Source of the DNA: Rhizobium sp. P38BS-XIX
Lineage (GTDB): Bacteria > Pseudomonadota > Alphaproteobacteria > Rhizobiales > Rhizobiaceae
Assembly: GCF_012641435.1 (NCBI RefSeq)
Contig: NZ_JABAIJ010000003.1
Coordinates: 248,001-312,000, forward strand
Length of the DNA stretch: 64,000 nucleotides
Direction: 5' to 3'
Every line of letters begins with the position of its first letter. Position 1 is the stretch's first letter. The position numbers and the translations under genes are program-made. Shown here piece by piece: positions 34,525 through 43,488 of the stretch. The notes under the pieces were generated by a model that was not told the DNA's origin, ran no database searches, and saw only the letters and a list, made by a program, of their open reading frames with translations.

Positions 34525-35508
34525 ATGCGTGTTTCAAGCCGGCGCCTTGGCGTCTACGCGGTGGCGTTGGCCTTCGCGATCGTCGTGAACTTCATTCTTC
34601 CCCGGCTTATGCCGGGGAGTCCCGTCGATGCTATGGTCGCCCAGCTCGGGCCGCGGGCAACCCCCGCGGCAGTCGAGGCGATCAAGGCCCGCTTCGGTGA
34701 GATCGATCAACCGATCCTGATGCAGTTCGTCGATTATCTCAAAGGTCTCGCAACGCTCGATCTTGGCGTTTCGGTCAAATATTATCCCCAGACCGTGGTG
34801 CAGGTGCTGAGCCGCGCCACGCTCTGGACGATCTTCCTTGTCGTAACGGCGATCATCTTTTCGCTGTGCGTCGGCGTCATGCTCGGCGCGATTTCGGCAT
34901 GGCGTCGTGGCGGGCGGTTCGACACGGTCGTGTCGCCTCTCGCGGTGATCATGTTCTCGATCCCGCCCGTGATCATCGCTCTGACGATCCTCTTCGTCTT
35001 CGCGGTCTCGTTGCGGTGGTTTCCTGTCGGGTATGCCTATGATCCCAATCTCGATCCGGGCTTCAACTTCACCTTCTTCAGCAGCGTCTTCATGCATGCC
35101 ATCCTGCCGGTGCTGACGCTCTCGCCATTTCTCATCGGCGAGTTCCAGACGACCATGCGGTCCTCGATGATCGTGATCCTCGGCGAGGATTATGTGACCA
35201 TGGGCCGGGCGAAAGGGCTCAGCAATCTCGCCGTCATGTTCAGCTACGGTGCGCGCAACGCGCTACTGCCTGTCCTGACCAATCTGGCATTGATGCTCGG
35301 TGCTGTCTTTGGCGGCTCGATCGTCACGGAAATCGTCTTCAACTATCCGGGTCTCGGCCTGACGCTCTTCACCGCCAGTGTTGCCCGCGATTATCCCGTC
35401 ATTCAGGGGCAGCTGCTTCTGATGACGATCGCGACGCTCGCTGCAAACTTCCTGGTCGACATCATCTACGGCCTTGTCGATCCGCGATTGAGGGAGGGCA
35501 CACGATGA
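34525..35508 (+). CDS. ABC transporter permease (DppB/OppB family)
   Basis: 327 aa with six TM helices. Starts with the usual first helix (AVALAFAIVVNFILPRLMPG, then SPVDAMV) and has the permease loop GEDYVTMGRAKGLSNLAVMF, ending NYPGLGLTLFTASVARDYPV and DIIYGLVDPRLR, all typical of the DppB/OppB group. It forms the inner-membrane channel with the next gene, which it overlaps by 4 bp (ATGA). Confidence 0.92.
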   Translation: MRVSSRRLGVYAVALAFAIVVNFILPRLMPGSPVDAMVAQLGPRATPAAVEAIKARFGEIDQPILMQFVDYLKGLATLDLGVSVKYYPQTVVQVLSRATLWTIFLVVTAIIFSLCVGVMLGAISAWRRGGRFDTVVSPLAVIMFSIPPVIIALTILFVFAVSLRWFPVGYAYDPNLDPGFNFTFFSSVFMHAILPVLTLSPFLIGEFQTTMRSSMIVILGEDYVTMGRAKGLSNLAVMFSYGARNALLPVLTNLALMLGAVFGGSIVTEIVFNYPGLGLTLFTASVARDYPVIQGQLLLMTIATLAANFLVDIIYGLVDPRLREGTR

Positions 35509-36407
35509 GCTTCGCGTTGCGATCCATTTTCGGCCAGAAAAAGGCCCTCATCGGCTTCATCATCATTGCAGTCCTGTGCCTGATGGCCATTTTTGCGCCG
35601 ATCATCGCGCCCGGCGAGCCCGGCGCCCGTGTCGGCCGTTCGCATCAGGCGCCGTCCGTCGAGCACGTCTTCGGAACCACCAAGATGGGCCGCGATGTCT
35701 ATCGTCAGTTCGTCTGGGGTGCGAGAAGCTCACTTTCGGTCGGCTTTGCCACCGGCATCGCCATTACCGTCATCGGCACGGCCATCGGTCTCATTGCCGG
35801 CTACACCGGCGGCAAGACGGATGCCGCACTCGATCTTGCGACCAATGCGGTGTTGGTCATACCCAACATGCCGTTGCTCATCCTGCTCGCGTCCTTTGCG
35901 GGTACGGTCGGACCGATGACCATTATGACAATCATCGCGCTGACATCATGGCCATGGGGCGCGCGCATGACACGTTCGCAAACGATGGCATTGCGCAACC
36001 GTGATTTCGTCACGGCTGCGAAGATGATCGGTGAGCCGGCGTGGCGCATCATCTTTGTCGAGATCCTGCCGAATCTGACACCGCTGATCGGCATCAATCT
36101 CGTCGGCAGCATCATCTATGCGATCGTTGCTCAGACCACGCTCGAATATCTCGGTTTCGGCGATCCGCTGAAGGTTACCTGGGGCACCATGCTCTACAAT
36201 GCGCAGAACGCCTCGGCGATCATGGTTGGCGCATGGTGGGACATTGCCGTTCCCGCCGCCGGTATCGCGCTCACTGGCCTTGGCCTCGCGCTGATCAACT
36301 TCACCTTCGATGAAATCGCCAATCCGCAATTGCGCTCAGGTCCGGCCTTGACCCGCTGGTTCCGCCTGACCCGAGCCCGCAACCGCATGATGAGATCAGG
36401 CCAATGA
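35505..36407 (+). CDS. ABC transporter permease (DppC/OppC family)
   Basis: 300 aa. An N-terminal TM helix (LIGFIIIAVLCLMAIFAPII) precedes the characteristic HVFGTTKMGRDVYRQFVWGA segment (usually GTD-x-x-GRD) and the loop MALRNRDFVTAAKMIGEPAW. Five further TM helices follow. It pairs with the preceding permease; start and stop overlap both neighbours by 4 bp, so translation is coupled. Confidence 0.92.
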   Translation: MSFALRSIFGQKKALIGFIIIAVLCLMAIFAPIIAPGEPGARVGRSHQAPSVEHVFGTTKMGRDVYRQFVWGARSSLSVGFATGIAITVIGTAIGLIAGYTGGKTDAALDLATNAVLVIPNMPLLILLASFAGTVGPMTIMTIIALTSWPWGARMTRSQTMALRNRDFVTAAKMIGEPAWRIIFVEILPNLTPLIGINLVGSIIYAIVAQTTLEYLGFGDPLKVTWGTMLYNAQNASAIMVGAWWDIAVPAAGIALTGLGLALINFTFDEIANPQLRSGPALTRWFRLTRARNRMMRSGQ

Positions 36408-37219
36408 GTGATAATCTGCTTGAGATTGAAAACCTGAATATCGACTATCTCGTCGACAAGGGTGACTTCCGGGCGGTGAAGAATGTTTCATTCAACATCG
36501 GCCGCGGCGAGATCTTTGGTCTCGCCGGCGAATCCGGCTGCGGAAAGAGCACCATCGCTTTTGCCATTACACGGCTTTCCAAGCCGCCGGCATGGATCAG
36601 CGGCGGCAGCATCCGCCTCGATGGGCAGGATCTGCTAAAGATACCCGAGACGGAGCTGCAGAAAATCCGCTGGAAGCGGGTCGGCATGGTGTTTCAGAGC
36701 GCCATGAATTCGCTGAACCCGCTGATGCGGGTGGAGGCGCAGTTCCATGACGTGCTCTATCGCCATACGCGTTGCTCCCGTCAGGAATCCCGTGCCCGTG
36801 CCGAGGAAATGTTCAAGCTGGTCGGCATTCCCGCGCATCGCGTCAGCGACTATCCGCACCAGTTTTCGGGCGGCATGCGCCAGCGTATCGTCATCGCTAT
36901 CTGCCTGGCGCTGCGGCCGGAACTCATCATCATGGATGAGCCGACGACAGCACTTGATGTGGTCGTGCAGCGCGAGATCCTCGAGCAAGTCCTCGACCTT
37001 CAGCAGACCTATGGTTTCTCTGTGCTGTTCATCACCCACGATCTGCATCTTATGGCGCAGCTTTGTGGACGCATCGGCGTCATGCTGAAGGGTGAGCTCG
37101 TCGAGGTCGGCGACGTCGCACAGGTGAGCCAGTCGCCTGTTCACGAATATACGCGCAAGCTCTGGAACGCCATTCCCCAGCTTCCGGGCAGCGCACATCT
37201 TTCCGGAGCTTTGGCATGA
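36404..37219 (+). CDS. ABC transporter ATP-binding protein (DppD/OppD family)
   Basis: 271 aa. Walker A GESGCGKSTIAFAI, Q-loop GMVFQSAMNSLNP, signature FSGGMRQRIVIAICLA, Walker B ELIIMDEPTTALD, and switch His in FITHDLHLMAQL. It is shorter than typical DppD (about 320-340 aa) because the C-terminal peptide-importer extension is trimmed, a form common in sugar-carrying members. Coupled by 4-bp overlaps to the genes on both sides. Confidence 0.92.
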   Translation: MSDNLLEIENLNIDYLVDKGDFRAVKNVSFNIGRGEIFGLAGESGCGKSTIAFAITRLSKPPAWISGGSIRLDGQDLLKIPETELQKIRWKRVGMVFQSAMNSLNPLMRVEAQFHDVLYRHTRCSRQESRARAEEMFKLVGIPAHRVSDYPHQFSGGMRQRIVIAICLALRPELIIMDEPTTALDVVVQREILEQVLDLQQTYGFSVLFITHDLHLMAQLCGRIGVMLKGELVEVGDVAQVSQSPVHEYTRKLWNAIPQLPGSAHLSGALA

Positions 37220-38142
37220 AACCGCAGATACAGGCACTCGCTGCCGAACCCGTCATTCGGCTTGAGGATGTCCAGCGCCATTTCGGCTCGGTGCATGCAC
37301 TCAAGAGCGTTTCCTTCTCCCTCTTCGCCGGACGCGCGCTTGCGCTGGTGGGTGAATCCGGCTGCGGCAAGACGACATGCGCGCGCATTATCGCACGACT
37401 GGACAGGGCCAGCGGCGGCAAACTGCTGTTTCGCGGACAGGATCGCACCGCCCGTGGCACCGGCAGCGAGGAGCGTCTCTACCGCAAGGACGTTCAGATG
37501 GTGTTTCAGGACCCCTTCGCTTCGCTCAATCCGGCCTTTACGATCAACCATCATATCGCCCGGCCGCTGCAGCTTCATGGTGACGACAAGCCGAAGGCAG
37601 AGCGGGATGACGAGATTTCGAAGCTGCTCGAAAGCGTCGGGCTCGATCCCGCCGTCACACGTCAGAAATTTCCGCATGAATTGTCCGGTGGCCAGCGTCA
37701 GCGCGTCAATATCGCCCGTGCCCTGGCGGTTTCGCCAAGCGTGCTGGTCGCGGACGAGCCGACCTCGATGCTGGACGTGTCTATCCGCAAGGACATCCTC
37801 GACCTGCTGGCGCGGGTGAAGCGGGAAAACGATCTCGCCATGCTCTACATCACGCATGACATCGCAACGGCTGCCCATGTGGCCGAGGAGATCGTCGTCA
37901 TGTTCGCTGGTCAGATGGTGGAGTGGGGTCATACGGCCACGGTGCTTGCCGCGCCCAAGCATCCCTATACGCAGCTTCTGCTTTCTGCCGTTCCCGATGG
38001 CGGACGCCGCTTCGTGACCGGCGGCAGCGCTCGCTTTCTCGAACAGGCCGAGAAAATTCGCGCACTGACGCGTCCGATCTCCACCGCCGTCGAGCAGGTC
38101 GGCGACAATCATTACATGCGTGCGCTCGTCGCATCGAACTAG
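37216..38142 (+). CDS. ABC transporter ATP-binding protein (DppF/OppF family)
   Basis: 308 aa. Walker A GESGCGKTTCARIIARLDRA, Q-loop QMVFQDPFASLNP, signature LSGGQRQRVNIARALAVSP, Walker B LVADEPTSMLDVS, and switch His in YITHDIATAAHV. The region DPFASLNP is a hallmark of oligopeptide-type ATPases. It completes the five-component importer. A GNAT gene follows after 13 bp. Confidence 0.92.
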   Translation: MKPQIQALAAEPVIRLEDVQRHFGSVHALKSVSFSLFAGRALALVGESGCGKTTCARIIARLDRASGGKLLFRGQDRTARGTGSEERLYRKDVQMVFQDPFASLNPAFTINHHIARPLQLHGDDKPKAERDDEISKLLESVGLDPAVTRQKFPHELSGGQRQRVNIARALAVSPSVLVADEPTSMLDVSIRKDILDLLARVKRENDLAMLYITHDIATAAHVAEEIVVMFAGQMVEWGHTATVLAAPKHPYTQLLLSAVPDGGRRFVTGGSARFLEQAEKIRALTRPISTAVEQVGDNHYMRALVASN

Positions 38143-38155
38143 AAGGATTTCTCCC

Positions 38156-38626
38156 TTGGATTATCTGGTCAATCTATCGACGCTACCGGTCGACGGGCAG
38201 TCGGCCGAGCGTATGGCGAAGGCAGGCGTCACCATTCGGCGGGCGCTCCCGCCGGAGCTGCGGCTCGTCGTCGGCTGGGTCGGCAAGCATTTCAGCGAGG
38301 GTTGGGCGAGCGAAACGACGGTGGCCATGACCCGCCAGCCGCCGACCTGTTTCATCGCGACGCGTAACCGAGAGCTTGTCGGATTTGCCTGCCACGAGGC
38401 GACGGCGCGGGGCTTCTTCGGCCCGACCGGCGTCGACGAAAGCGTGCGCGGTCTTGGCATCGGCCGCGCGCTGCTGTTTGCCTGCCTGAACGATCAGAAG
38501 GCCATGGGCTATGCCTATACCGTCATCGGCGATGTCGGCCCTTCTGAATTCTACGAGAAGACGGTTGGCGCGATACAGATCCCCAACTCAGAACCCGGCA
38601 TTTATGCCGGCATGCTCAAGCTTTGA
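38156..38626 (+). CDS. GNAT-family N-acetyltransferase (TTG start)
   Basis: 156 aa beginning at a TTG (38156) with AAGGA (38143-38147) 8 nt upstream; no ATG in frame is as well placed. The acetyl-CoA pyrophosphate loop is GVDESVRGLGIGRALLFACL, with the following helix and FYEKTVGA strand of the GNAT fold. The gene is embedded between the importer and the hexosaminidase, so the acceptor may be an amino sugar such as glucosamine, or a peptide amine. This would allow acetylation or re-acetylation of imported oligosaccharide units; inference from context. Confidence 0.8.
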   Translation: MDYLVNLSTLPVDGQSAERMAKAGVTIRRALPPELRLVVGWVGKHFSEGWASETTVAMTRQPPTCFIATRNRELVGFACHEATARGFFGPTGVDESVRGLGIGRALLFACLNDQKAMGYAYTVIGDVGPSEFYEKTVGAIQIPNSEPGIYAGMLKL

Positions 38627-38651
38627 TCGATCTTTAAGAAAGAGAATACAC

Positions 38652-40673
38652 ATGTCGACACCGCGCTCCCTGGCTCTGCGGCTTGAAACAACGTGGAATC
38701 CGCCCGCCGGCGACAAGGACTTTTCCTATGTGCTGCGGCTCAAGAATCTGTCGTCCGAGCAGCTTTCCGGCTTCTCGCTTTGCGTCAGCGGCCCCGGTCG
38801 CGTCGACCCGGCCGGCGTCGTCGAAGGCGCGACGATCACCACGCGGCTTTCCAACTTTACCGAATTCCAGCCCCCGGAAGGTTTTGTCCTCGCCGGCGGC
38901 GAGACATGGACCATCACGGTGCGTGCGCTGAGCTGGCAGTTCCGTCACTGGAACGATGGCGCCAATAGCGCCTATCTCGCATTCCCTGACGGCACCACGG
39001 TCTCTCTCGGAACGGAGCCGACGCGGACATCGTCAAGCAATGCGCCACTGAAGCGCGGCGCGGAAGTCTACCCGGTACCGTCCAACCCACCGGTGCCGTT
39101 GGCGATCATTCCCTGGCCGAACCGCGTCGCGGTCTCCTCCCGTCGCCCGCTTCCCGCAGGCTTTGTCTTGAAGGCTGGGGGGGCTGAGGCGCAGGCTGCC
39201 GCTGAAAGTTTCACGGCCCTTGTCGAACACCTCTTTTCGGCCGAGGGATTGATCCGCTCCGACGCGGAAGGTGCCGTGCCGGTGGAATTGCGCCACGTCG
39301 AGGGTCTGGGCGCCGAGGCCTATAAGATCGTATTTTCGCCTGAAGCCATTGCGGTCGAAGCGAGTGCGCAGACCGGCTTTGTCTATGGCCTCATCACCAT
39401 CGGCCAGATCTGGCGCGGCGCGCGCCTGCATCCGCAGGCGTTTCATTTCCCTGCAACAGGTGAGATCGTCGACGAGCCGGCGATGAGCTGGCGCGGTCTG
39501 CACCTTGATGTCGCTCGCCAGTTCTATGGTTCGGCAGAGATCAAGAAGTTGATGGCGGTGCTTGCCTGGAACAAGCTGAACCGCTTCCACTGGCATCTGT
39601 CGGATGATGAAGCCTGGCGCGTCGAGATCGATGCTTATCCGGCTCTGACGGAGATTGGCGCGTGGCGTGGCCACGGTTTGCCGATGCCGCCGCTTCTCGG
39701 ATCCAGCCCGGCTCGCACCGGTGGTTACTACACCAAGGCTGTTGTGCGAGATATCGTCGGCTACGCCAAAGGTCTCGGCATCGAGATCTTGCCGGAGATC
39801 GATATACCTGGCCATTGCTATGCCATGCTCCAGGCAATTCCCGAGCTGCGCGATCCGAACGAAGCCGGCAGCTATTATTCGGTTCAGGGTTTCCCGGATA
39901 ATTGCATCAATCCGGCGCGTGAGAAGACCTATGAGGTCATCGAGACGATCCTCTCCGAGCTGATCGAGCTCTTCCCGTTCAAGACGATCCACATCGGCGC
40001 GGACGAGGTTCCCCTTGGAGCATGGTCTGGCTCGCCGGAGGCGTTGGCGCGCCTGCGCGAGCTTGCCGGAGACGAGGTTGCGCAGGCTCACGCCAAGCGA
40101 TTGAACGTCATGACCAACACACATGGAGCCGATGATATTCACGGCTCCGGCGCCGCCATCCTTCAGGCTGAGTTTCTGGAGCGCATTCAGGCATTTCTCG
40201 CCTCAAAAGGTTGCGTGACCGGTGGCTGGGAAGAGGCGGCCCACGGTGACCGGATCGACAAGGACAAGAGCTATCTTTGCAGCTGGCGCAATGTCGAGGT
40301 AGCAGCCGAGCTTGCTGGCCGGGGATACGAGATCGTCGTGTGCCCAGGGCAGGTTTATTATCTCGATATGGCGATGCGGCCGGATTGGGATGAGCCCGGC
40401 GCGAGCTGGGCAGGCCATTCCGATCCCGAGAAGCTCTATACGTTCGATCCAATCGGCGGCTGGACGGACACTCAAAAGGAAAAGCTCCGTGGCATTCAGG
40501 CCTGCATCTGGTCGGAATCGATGACGGATCGGGCTATCTTCGACCGATTGGTGTTCCCGCGACTTTCCGCTCTTGCGGAAACCGGTTGGACGAAGCCATC
40601 CGCAAAGTCCTGGGAACGCTTCAGCGCGCTTGTCGGCACGATGCCGCTGCTTTACGGCCTGCACCAGTTCTGA
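38652..40673 (+). CDS. Beta-N-acetylhexosaminidase, glycoside hydrolase family 20
   Basis: 673 aa from the ATG at 38652. The N-terminal region (to about 180) is a beta-rich CBM/CHB-like domain; then comes the GH20b segment, then the catalytic barrel: MSWRGLHLDVARQFYG, NRFHWHLSDDEAWRVEID, and the catalytic pair HIGADEVPLG (Asp451-Glu452), with ACIWSE later. No signal peptide, so it acts in the cytoplasm on imported material, removing terminal GlcNAc/GalNAc. Last gene of the importer unit. Confidence 0.92.
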   Translation: MSTPRSLALRLETTWNPPAGDKDFSYVLRLKNLSSEQLSGFSLCVSGPGRVDPAGVVEGATITTRLSNFTEFQPPEGFVLAGGETWTITVRALSWQFRHWNDGANSAYLAFPDGTTVSLGTEPTRTSSSNAPLKRGAEVYPVPSNPPVPLAIIPWPNRVAVSSRRPLPAGFVLKAGGAEAQAAAESFTALVEHLFSAEGLIRSDAEGAVPVELRHVEGLGAEAYKIVFSPEAIAVEASAQTGFVYGLITIGQIWRGARLHPQAFHFPATGEIVDEPAMSWRGLHLDVARQFYGSAEIKKLMAVLAWNKLNRFHWHLSDDEAWRVEIDAYPALTEIGAWRGHGLPMPPLLGSSPARTGGYYTKAVVRDIVGYAKGLGIEILPEIDIPGHCYAMLQAIPELRDPNEAGSYYSVQGFPDNCINPAREKTYEVIETILSELIELFPFKTIHIGADEVPLGAWSGSPEALARLRELAGDEVAQAHAKRLNVMTNTHGADDIHGSGAAILQAEFLERIQAFLASKGCVTGGWEEAAHGDRIDKDKSYLCSWRNVEVAAELAGRGYEIVVCPGQVYYLDMAMRPDWDEPGASWAGHSDPEKLYTFDPIGGWTDTQKEKLRGIQACIWSESMTDRAIFDRLVFPRLSALAETGWTKPSAKSWERFSALVGTMPLLYGLHQF

Positions 40674-40690
40674 AGGCTTGATGCATCAAT

Positions 40691-40720
40691 ATCAGGCGCG
40701 GCAAGTGTGTCGCGCCTGAT
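40691..40720. terminator. Hairpin between convergent hexosaminidase and ROK genes
   Basis: ATCAGGCGCG (40691-40700) pairs perfectly with CGCGCCTGAT (40711-40720) around a 10-nt loop; only CTCATTTC follows. It is a likely bidirectional transcription end with a weak T-tract. Confidence 0.6.
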
Positions 40721-40760
40721 CTCATTTCAGCGGCATACAGAGTCAAGCTCGCGCCATCGG

Positions 40761-41984
40761 TTATATCTGCTGAGCGCTGCGATGGATGATCGGCTTCTGC
40801 AGCACATCGAATTGCGGGTTCGTTTCCGAAAAGATCGGCAGTGCCGCCGCACCGAGAATGGCCGTATCCTTGCCGGTGGCGCCGACCATCAGACGAGGGA
40901 TCGTGCGTTTCTCCGTCGGATTCACAGGGATGTGCAGGGGCTCCAAGCGTGCCGCCAGACGTGTCATCAGGGATGACGGCGCACTGCCGCCAAGCACGAT
41001 CGTTTGTGGATCGAAGGCAAGCTCAAGGAAATCGACCGTTTGGCGTAATGGTTGTGCAGCCTGCTCCAGCCATGCTTCCAATCCGGGATCGTTCGATTTG
41101 ATCATCGTATCGAGATCGTCTGGCGAAAGCTCATGGGCGCGATCGATGCCAAGATATTCGTAGGCGACGGATGGCGATACATAACGATCAAGGCAGCCGC
41201 GTTTGCCGCAGGTACAAAGCCGGCCATGCGGTTCGACGATGATATGACCGATCTCACCGGCATTGGCGCGGCTGCCCTTGTAGAGATGGCCGTCGAGGAA
41301 CATACCGGCGCCGATACCGCCGTCGCCAGCCAGAAACAGATAGACGAAGCTGCTAAGGCCACGGGCCACGCCGTAAAGCCGCTCGCCGATCGCGGCCGCT
41401 GTCGCATCGTTTTCCACCAGCACCGGCAGGTCGATCAGCCGTTCGAGTTCGCTTGCCACGGCGAAATCCTGCCATCCCGGAAGATTGAGCGGGCTGAGCG
41501 ACGTGACGCCGCCATCGGCATAGCGTCCGGGCAAGGCGATACCTGCGCCGAGCAACCGGTCGTGGTCGAACGAAAATTCCGCCTGCAAATCCCTGACGAT
41601 ACCTGCCAGAACTGGCATCGCTTCGCTCGGTCCGGGCCTGTCGACATGGCGCTCGACGCGGGCGCAGACGGTTCCGGAGAGGTCTGTTAGAACGCCGGTC
41701 GCCCTTTGCCGCCCGAGTTCCAGGCCGATGGAGTAAGCACCGTTTGGGTTGATGGTGTAGGGAATGATCGGCTGGCCGCGAGCGATCTTCTGCGCTTCCA
41801 TGGGGATCAACAGATGCGAGCGCGCCAATTCCTCGACGATATTCGACACCGTCTGGGTCGTCAGCGCCGTCATGCGAGCGATTGCGGCGCGCGACAGCGG
41901 TCCGTTGGTGCGAATGGCCTCGATCACGACACGCCTGTTGTGCGACTTGGCCTGTTCGAGATTCGTGCCTGAAATTGTCTTCAT
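40761..41984 (-). CDS. ROK-family transcriptional regulator (NagC/XylR type)
   Basis: 407 aa from the ATG at 41984. An N-terminal winged HTH (NGPLSRAAIARMTALTTQTV, then SNIVEELARSHLL) precedes a ROK sugar-kinase-like domain with ENDATAAAIGERLYG and the zinc motif CTCGKRGCLDRY, followed by the GGSAPSS phosphate-type loop. NagC-like members sense GlcNAc-6-phosphate or free sugars. It is convergent with the importer-hexosaminidase unit and is its probable regulator. Confidence 0.9.
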   Translation of the reverse strand: MKTISGTNLEQAKSHNRRVVIEAIRTNGPLSRAAIARMTALTTQTVSNIVEELARSHLLIPMEAQKIARGQPIIPYTINPNGAYSIGLELGRQRATGVLTDLSGTVCARVERHVDRPGPSEAMPVLAGIVRDLQAEFSFDHDRLLGAGIALPGRYADGGVTSLSPLNLPGWQDFAVASELERLIDLPVLVENDATAAAIGERLYGVARGLSSFVYLFLAGDGGIGAGMFLDGHLYKGSRANAGEIGHIIVEPHGRLCTCGKRGCLDRYVSPSVAYEYLGIDRAHELSPDDLDTMIKSNDPGLEAWLEQAAQPLRQTVDFLELAFDPQTIVLGGSAPSSLMTRLAARLEPLHIPVNPTEKRTIPRLMVGATGKDTAILGAAALPIFSETNPQFDVLQKPIIHRSAQQI

Positions 41985-42278
41985 GAGAGGATTGGGAATT
42001 TCTAGTTCAGCGTACTGTTGGCGTTGGTGCTTGTCACGGTTTGCTGCTGCGTGACGGGGACGGGCCGGGCGAGATACGCCGCCGGTCACCCTATGTGGGT
42101 ATTTTCTATTCTTTTGTCGAAGGGTTCAAGGCGAGAAGGTCTAATCGGGTAATAATTACAGCCTTTTAAGCCGTTTTTTCCGCTGTATGAGCGCGTGGCG
42201 GTGTCTTTACTACGGCTGGCGTTCGGTTAGACTCGAATTACCTCGGCCTGTTGCAGAGGATTGCCCCGGAGGACATCG

Positions 42279-42527
42279 ATGATCAGATTGATTGGACTTG
42301 CGATTATTTCGACCTGCCTTGCAACTGGAGCCATGGCAGCGGACGCTACCTGCAAGTCGCAGGCAGCCGACAAGAAGCTCGCTGGCGCTGCATTGACCAG
42401 CTTCAGCAACAAATGCGCCAAGGATGCGGCAAGCTCCTGCGACGCTCAGGCCGCGACGAAGAAACTGGCCGGTGCTGCCAAGACGAGCTTCGTCAAGAAG
42501 TGCACGGCTGACGCCGTCGGCAGCTGA
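42279..42527 (+). CDS. PsiF-repeat secreted protein
   Basis: 82 aa from the ATG at 42279. A signal peptide (MIRLIGLAIISTCLATGAMA, cleavage before ADATC) leaves a 60-residue mature protein made of two PsiF repeats: CKSQAADKKLAGAALTSFSN (then KCAKDA) and CDAQAATKKLAGAAKTSFVK (then KCTADA). The two cysteines per repeat probably form a disulfide. PsiF of E. coli is phosphate-starvation induced, its function unknown. No phosphate genes are near. Strong terminator follows. Confidence 0.88.
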   Translation: MIRLIGLAIISTCLATGAMAADATCKSQAADKKLAGAALTSFSNKCAKDAASSCDAQAATKKLAGAAKTSFVKKCTADAVGS

Positions 42528-42546
42528 TCGCCATTATCAATATCGA

Positions 42547-42585
42547 AAGGCTGGGACGCGCGTTGATGCGTCCCAGCCTTTATTT
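42547..42585 (+). terminator. Terminator of the PsiF-repeat gene
   Basis: AAGGCTGGGACGC (42547-42559) pairs perfectly with GCGTCCCAGCCTT (42568-42580) around an 8-nt loop, followed by TATTT. It can also serve the convergent gene in the other direction because of the A-rich left flank. Confidence 0.85.
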
Positions 42586-42641
42586 GCGTCGCTTCAGCGT
42601 GAGTTTGCCACGCGCACCGGCTTCCTCGCAATCTGCCCCTT

Positions 42642-43274
42642 TCACGGTTGGCGTCGGTAGACGCCTTCCAGACTGACGCCATCGGCGAAGTTACACGTGC
42701 CCTTCTGCGTCACCTGCCATACCTGCGTGCCGTGTCGATCAAAGCCGACGGTGCATTTGTCGATGGCAAGGATGCCATGGCCGGATTTGAGTGCAATGAC
42801 GCCGGCGACACCATCCGCATTGACGTCGCCGGCCTCGGCACCGCCTGGACCGACATGGGTTGAATTGAGCGAGATTGCCACAAGGCCGTTGGTCGGACCA
42901 AAAACGGCGAGGTTGCCCTCATCGCCGCTGCTCTCCTTCATGAAAAAGACCGTTGAGACGCTTTGCCCGCCCTTCGTCGACTGGAGGTAGCCGATCTGGT
43001 CGTCATAGGTCCGCCGTAGGCACATCGCATCGGCACATGCCTGCAGGGATTTCACCCAGCGTACTTGCTTTTCCCGAACAGTGCTCGCATCGTCCGTCTT
43101 CATGGCGGCGGCATAAAGATCATTGGTGATCGCGTCACGCGTGCGAAGCGACCTGTCGCCGCAAATGATGTGGTCGCTGAGAGAGGATTGCTTCGCGCAT
43201 TCGATGCCGGCAGCAACCGCCGGCGCCGCAATCAAACTGCCGCCAATCAGCGTCAGGACAAACTTCGCAATCAT
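42642..43274 (-). CDS. Periplasmic LprI-like (DUF1311) domain protein
   Basis: 210 aa with a signal peptide (MIAKFVLTLIGGSLIAAPAV, cleavage near AAGIEC). Residues 22-100 fit the LprI N-terminal/DUF1311 fold: four cysteines, IECAKQSSLSDHIICGDRSL at the start, and REKQVRWVKSLQACADAMCL, then RRTYDDQIGYL. The C-terminal half (about 115-210) is a separate beta-rich region of unknown type with two further cysteines. LprI of mycobacteria inhibits lysozyme; most homologues are untested. Exported, probably periplasmic. Confidence 0.78.
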   Translation of the reverse strand: MIAKFVLTLIGGSLIAAPAVAAGIECAKQSSLSDHIICGDRSLRTRDAITNDLYAAAMKTDDASTVREKQVRWVKSLQACADAMCLRRTYDDQIGYLQSTKGGQSVSTVFFMKESSGDEGNLAVFGPTNGLVAISLNSTHVGPGGAEAGDVNADGVAGVIALKSGHGILAIDKCTVGFDRHGTQVWQVTQKGTCNFADGVSLEGVYRRQP

Positions 43275-43488
43275 TCACGAACCTCCGCTCCACATCTTGC
43301 ATGGTTAACTATGCCAGGCTTGGTCGAGGTAAAGGCCCCCGCTGCGTCCAACCGGCTGCTCTTGAACTCACAGCGGTGCCTCCTCATCTGATTATGAAGT
43401 CTTTCAATCTGTCGAACTGACAGCCTCCTGCTGATTACAGCTGCTGCCGGTCCTCATGAACGATGCGTTCGCATCGGAGGGTTTTTCA

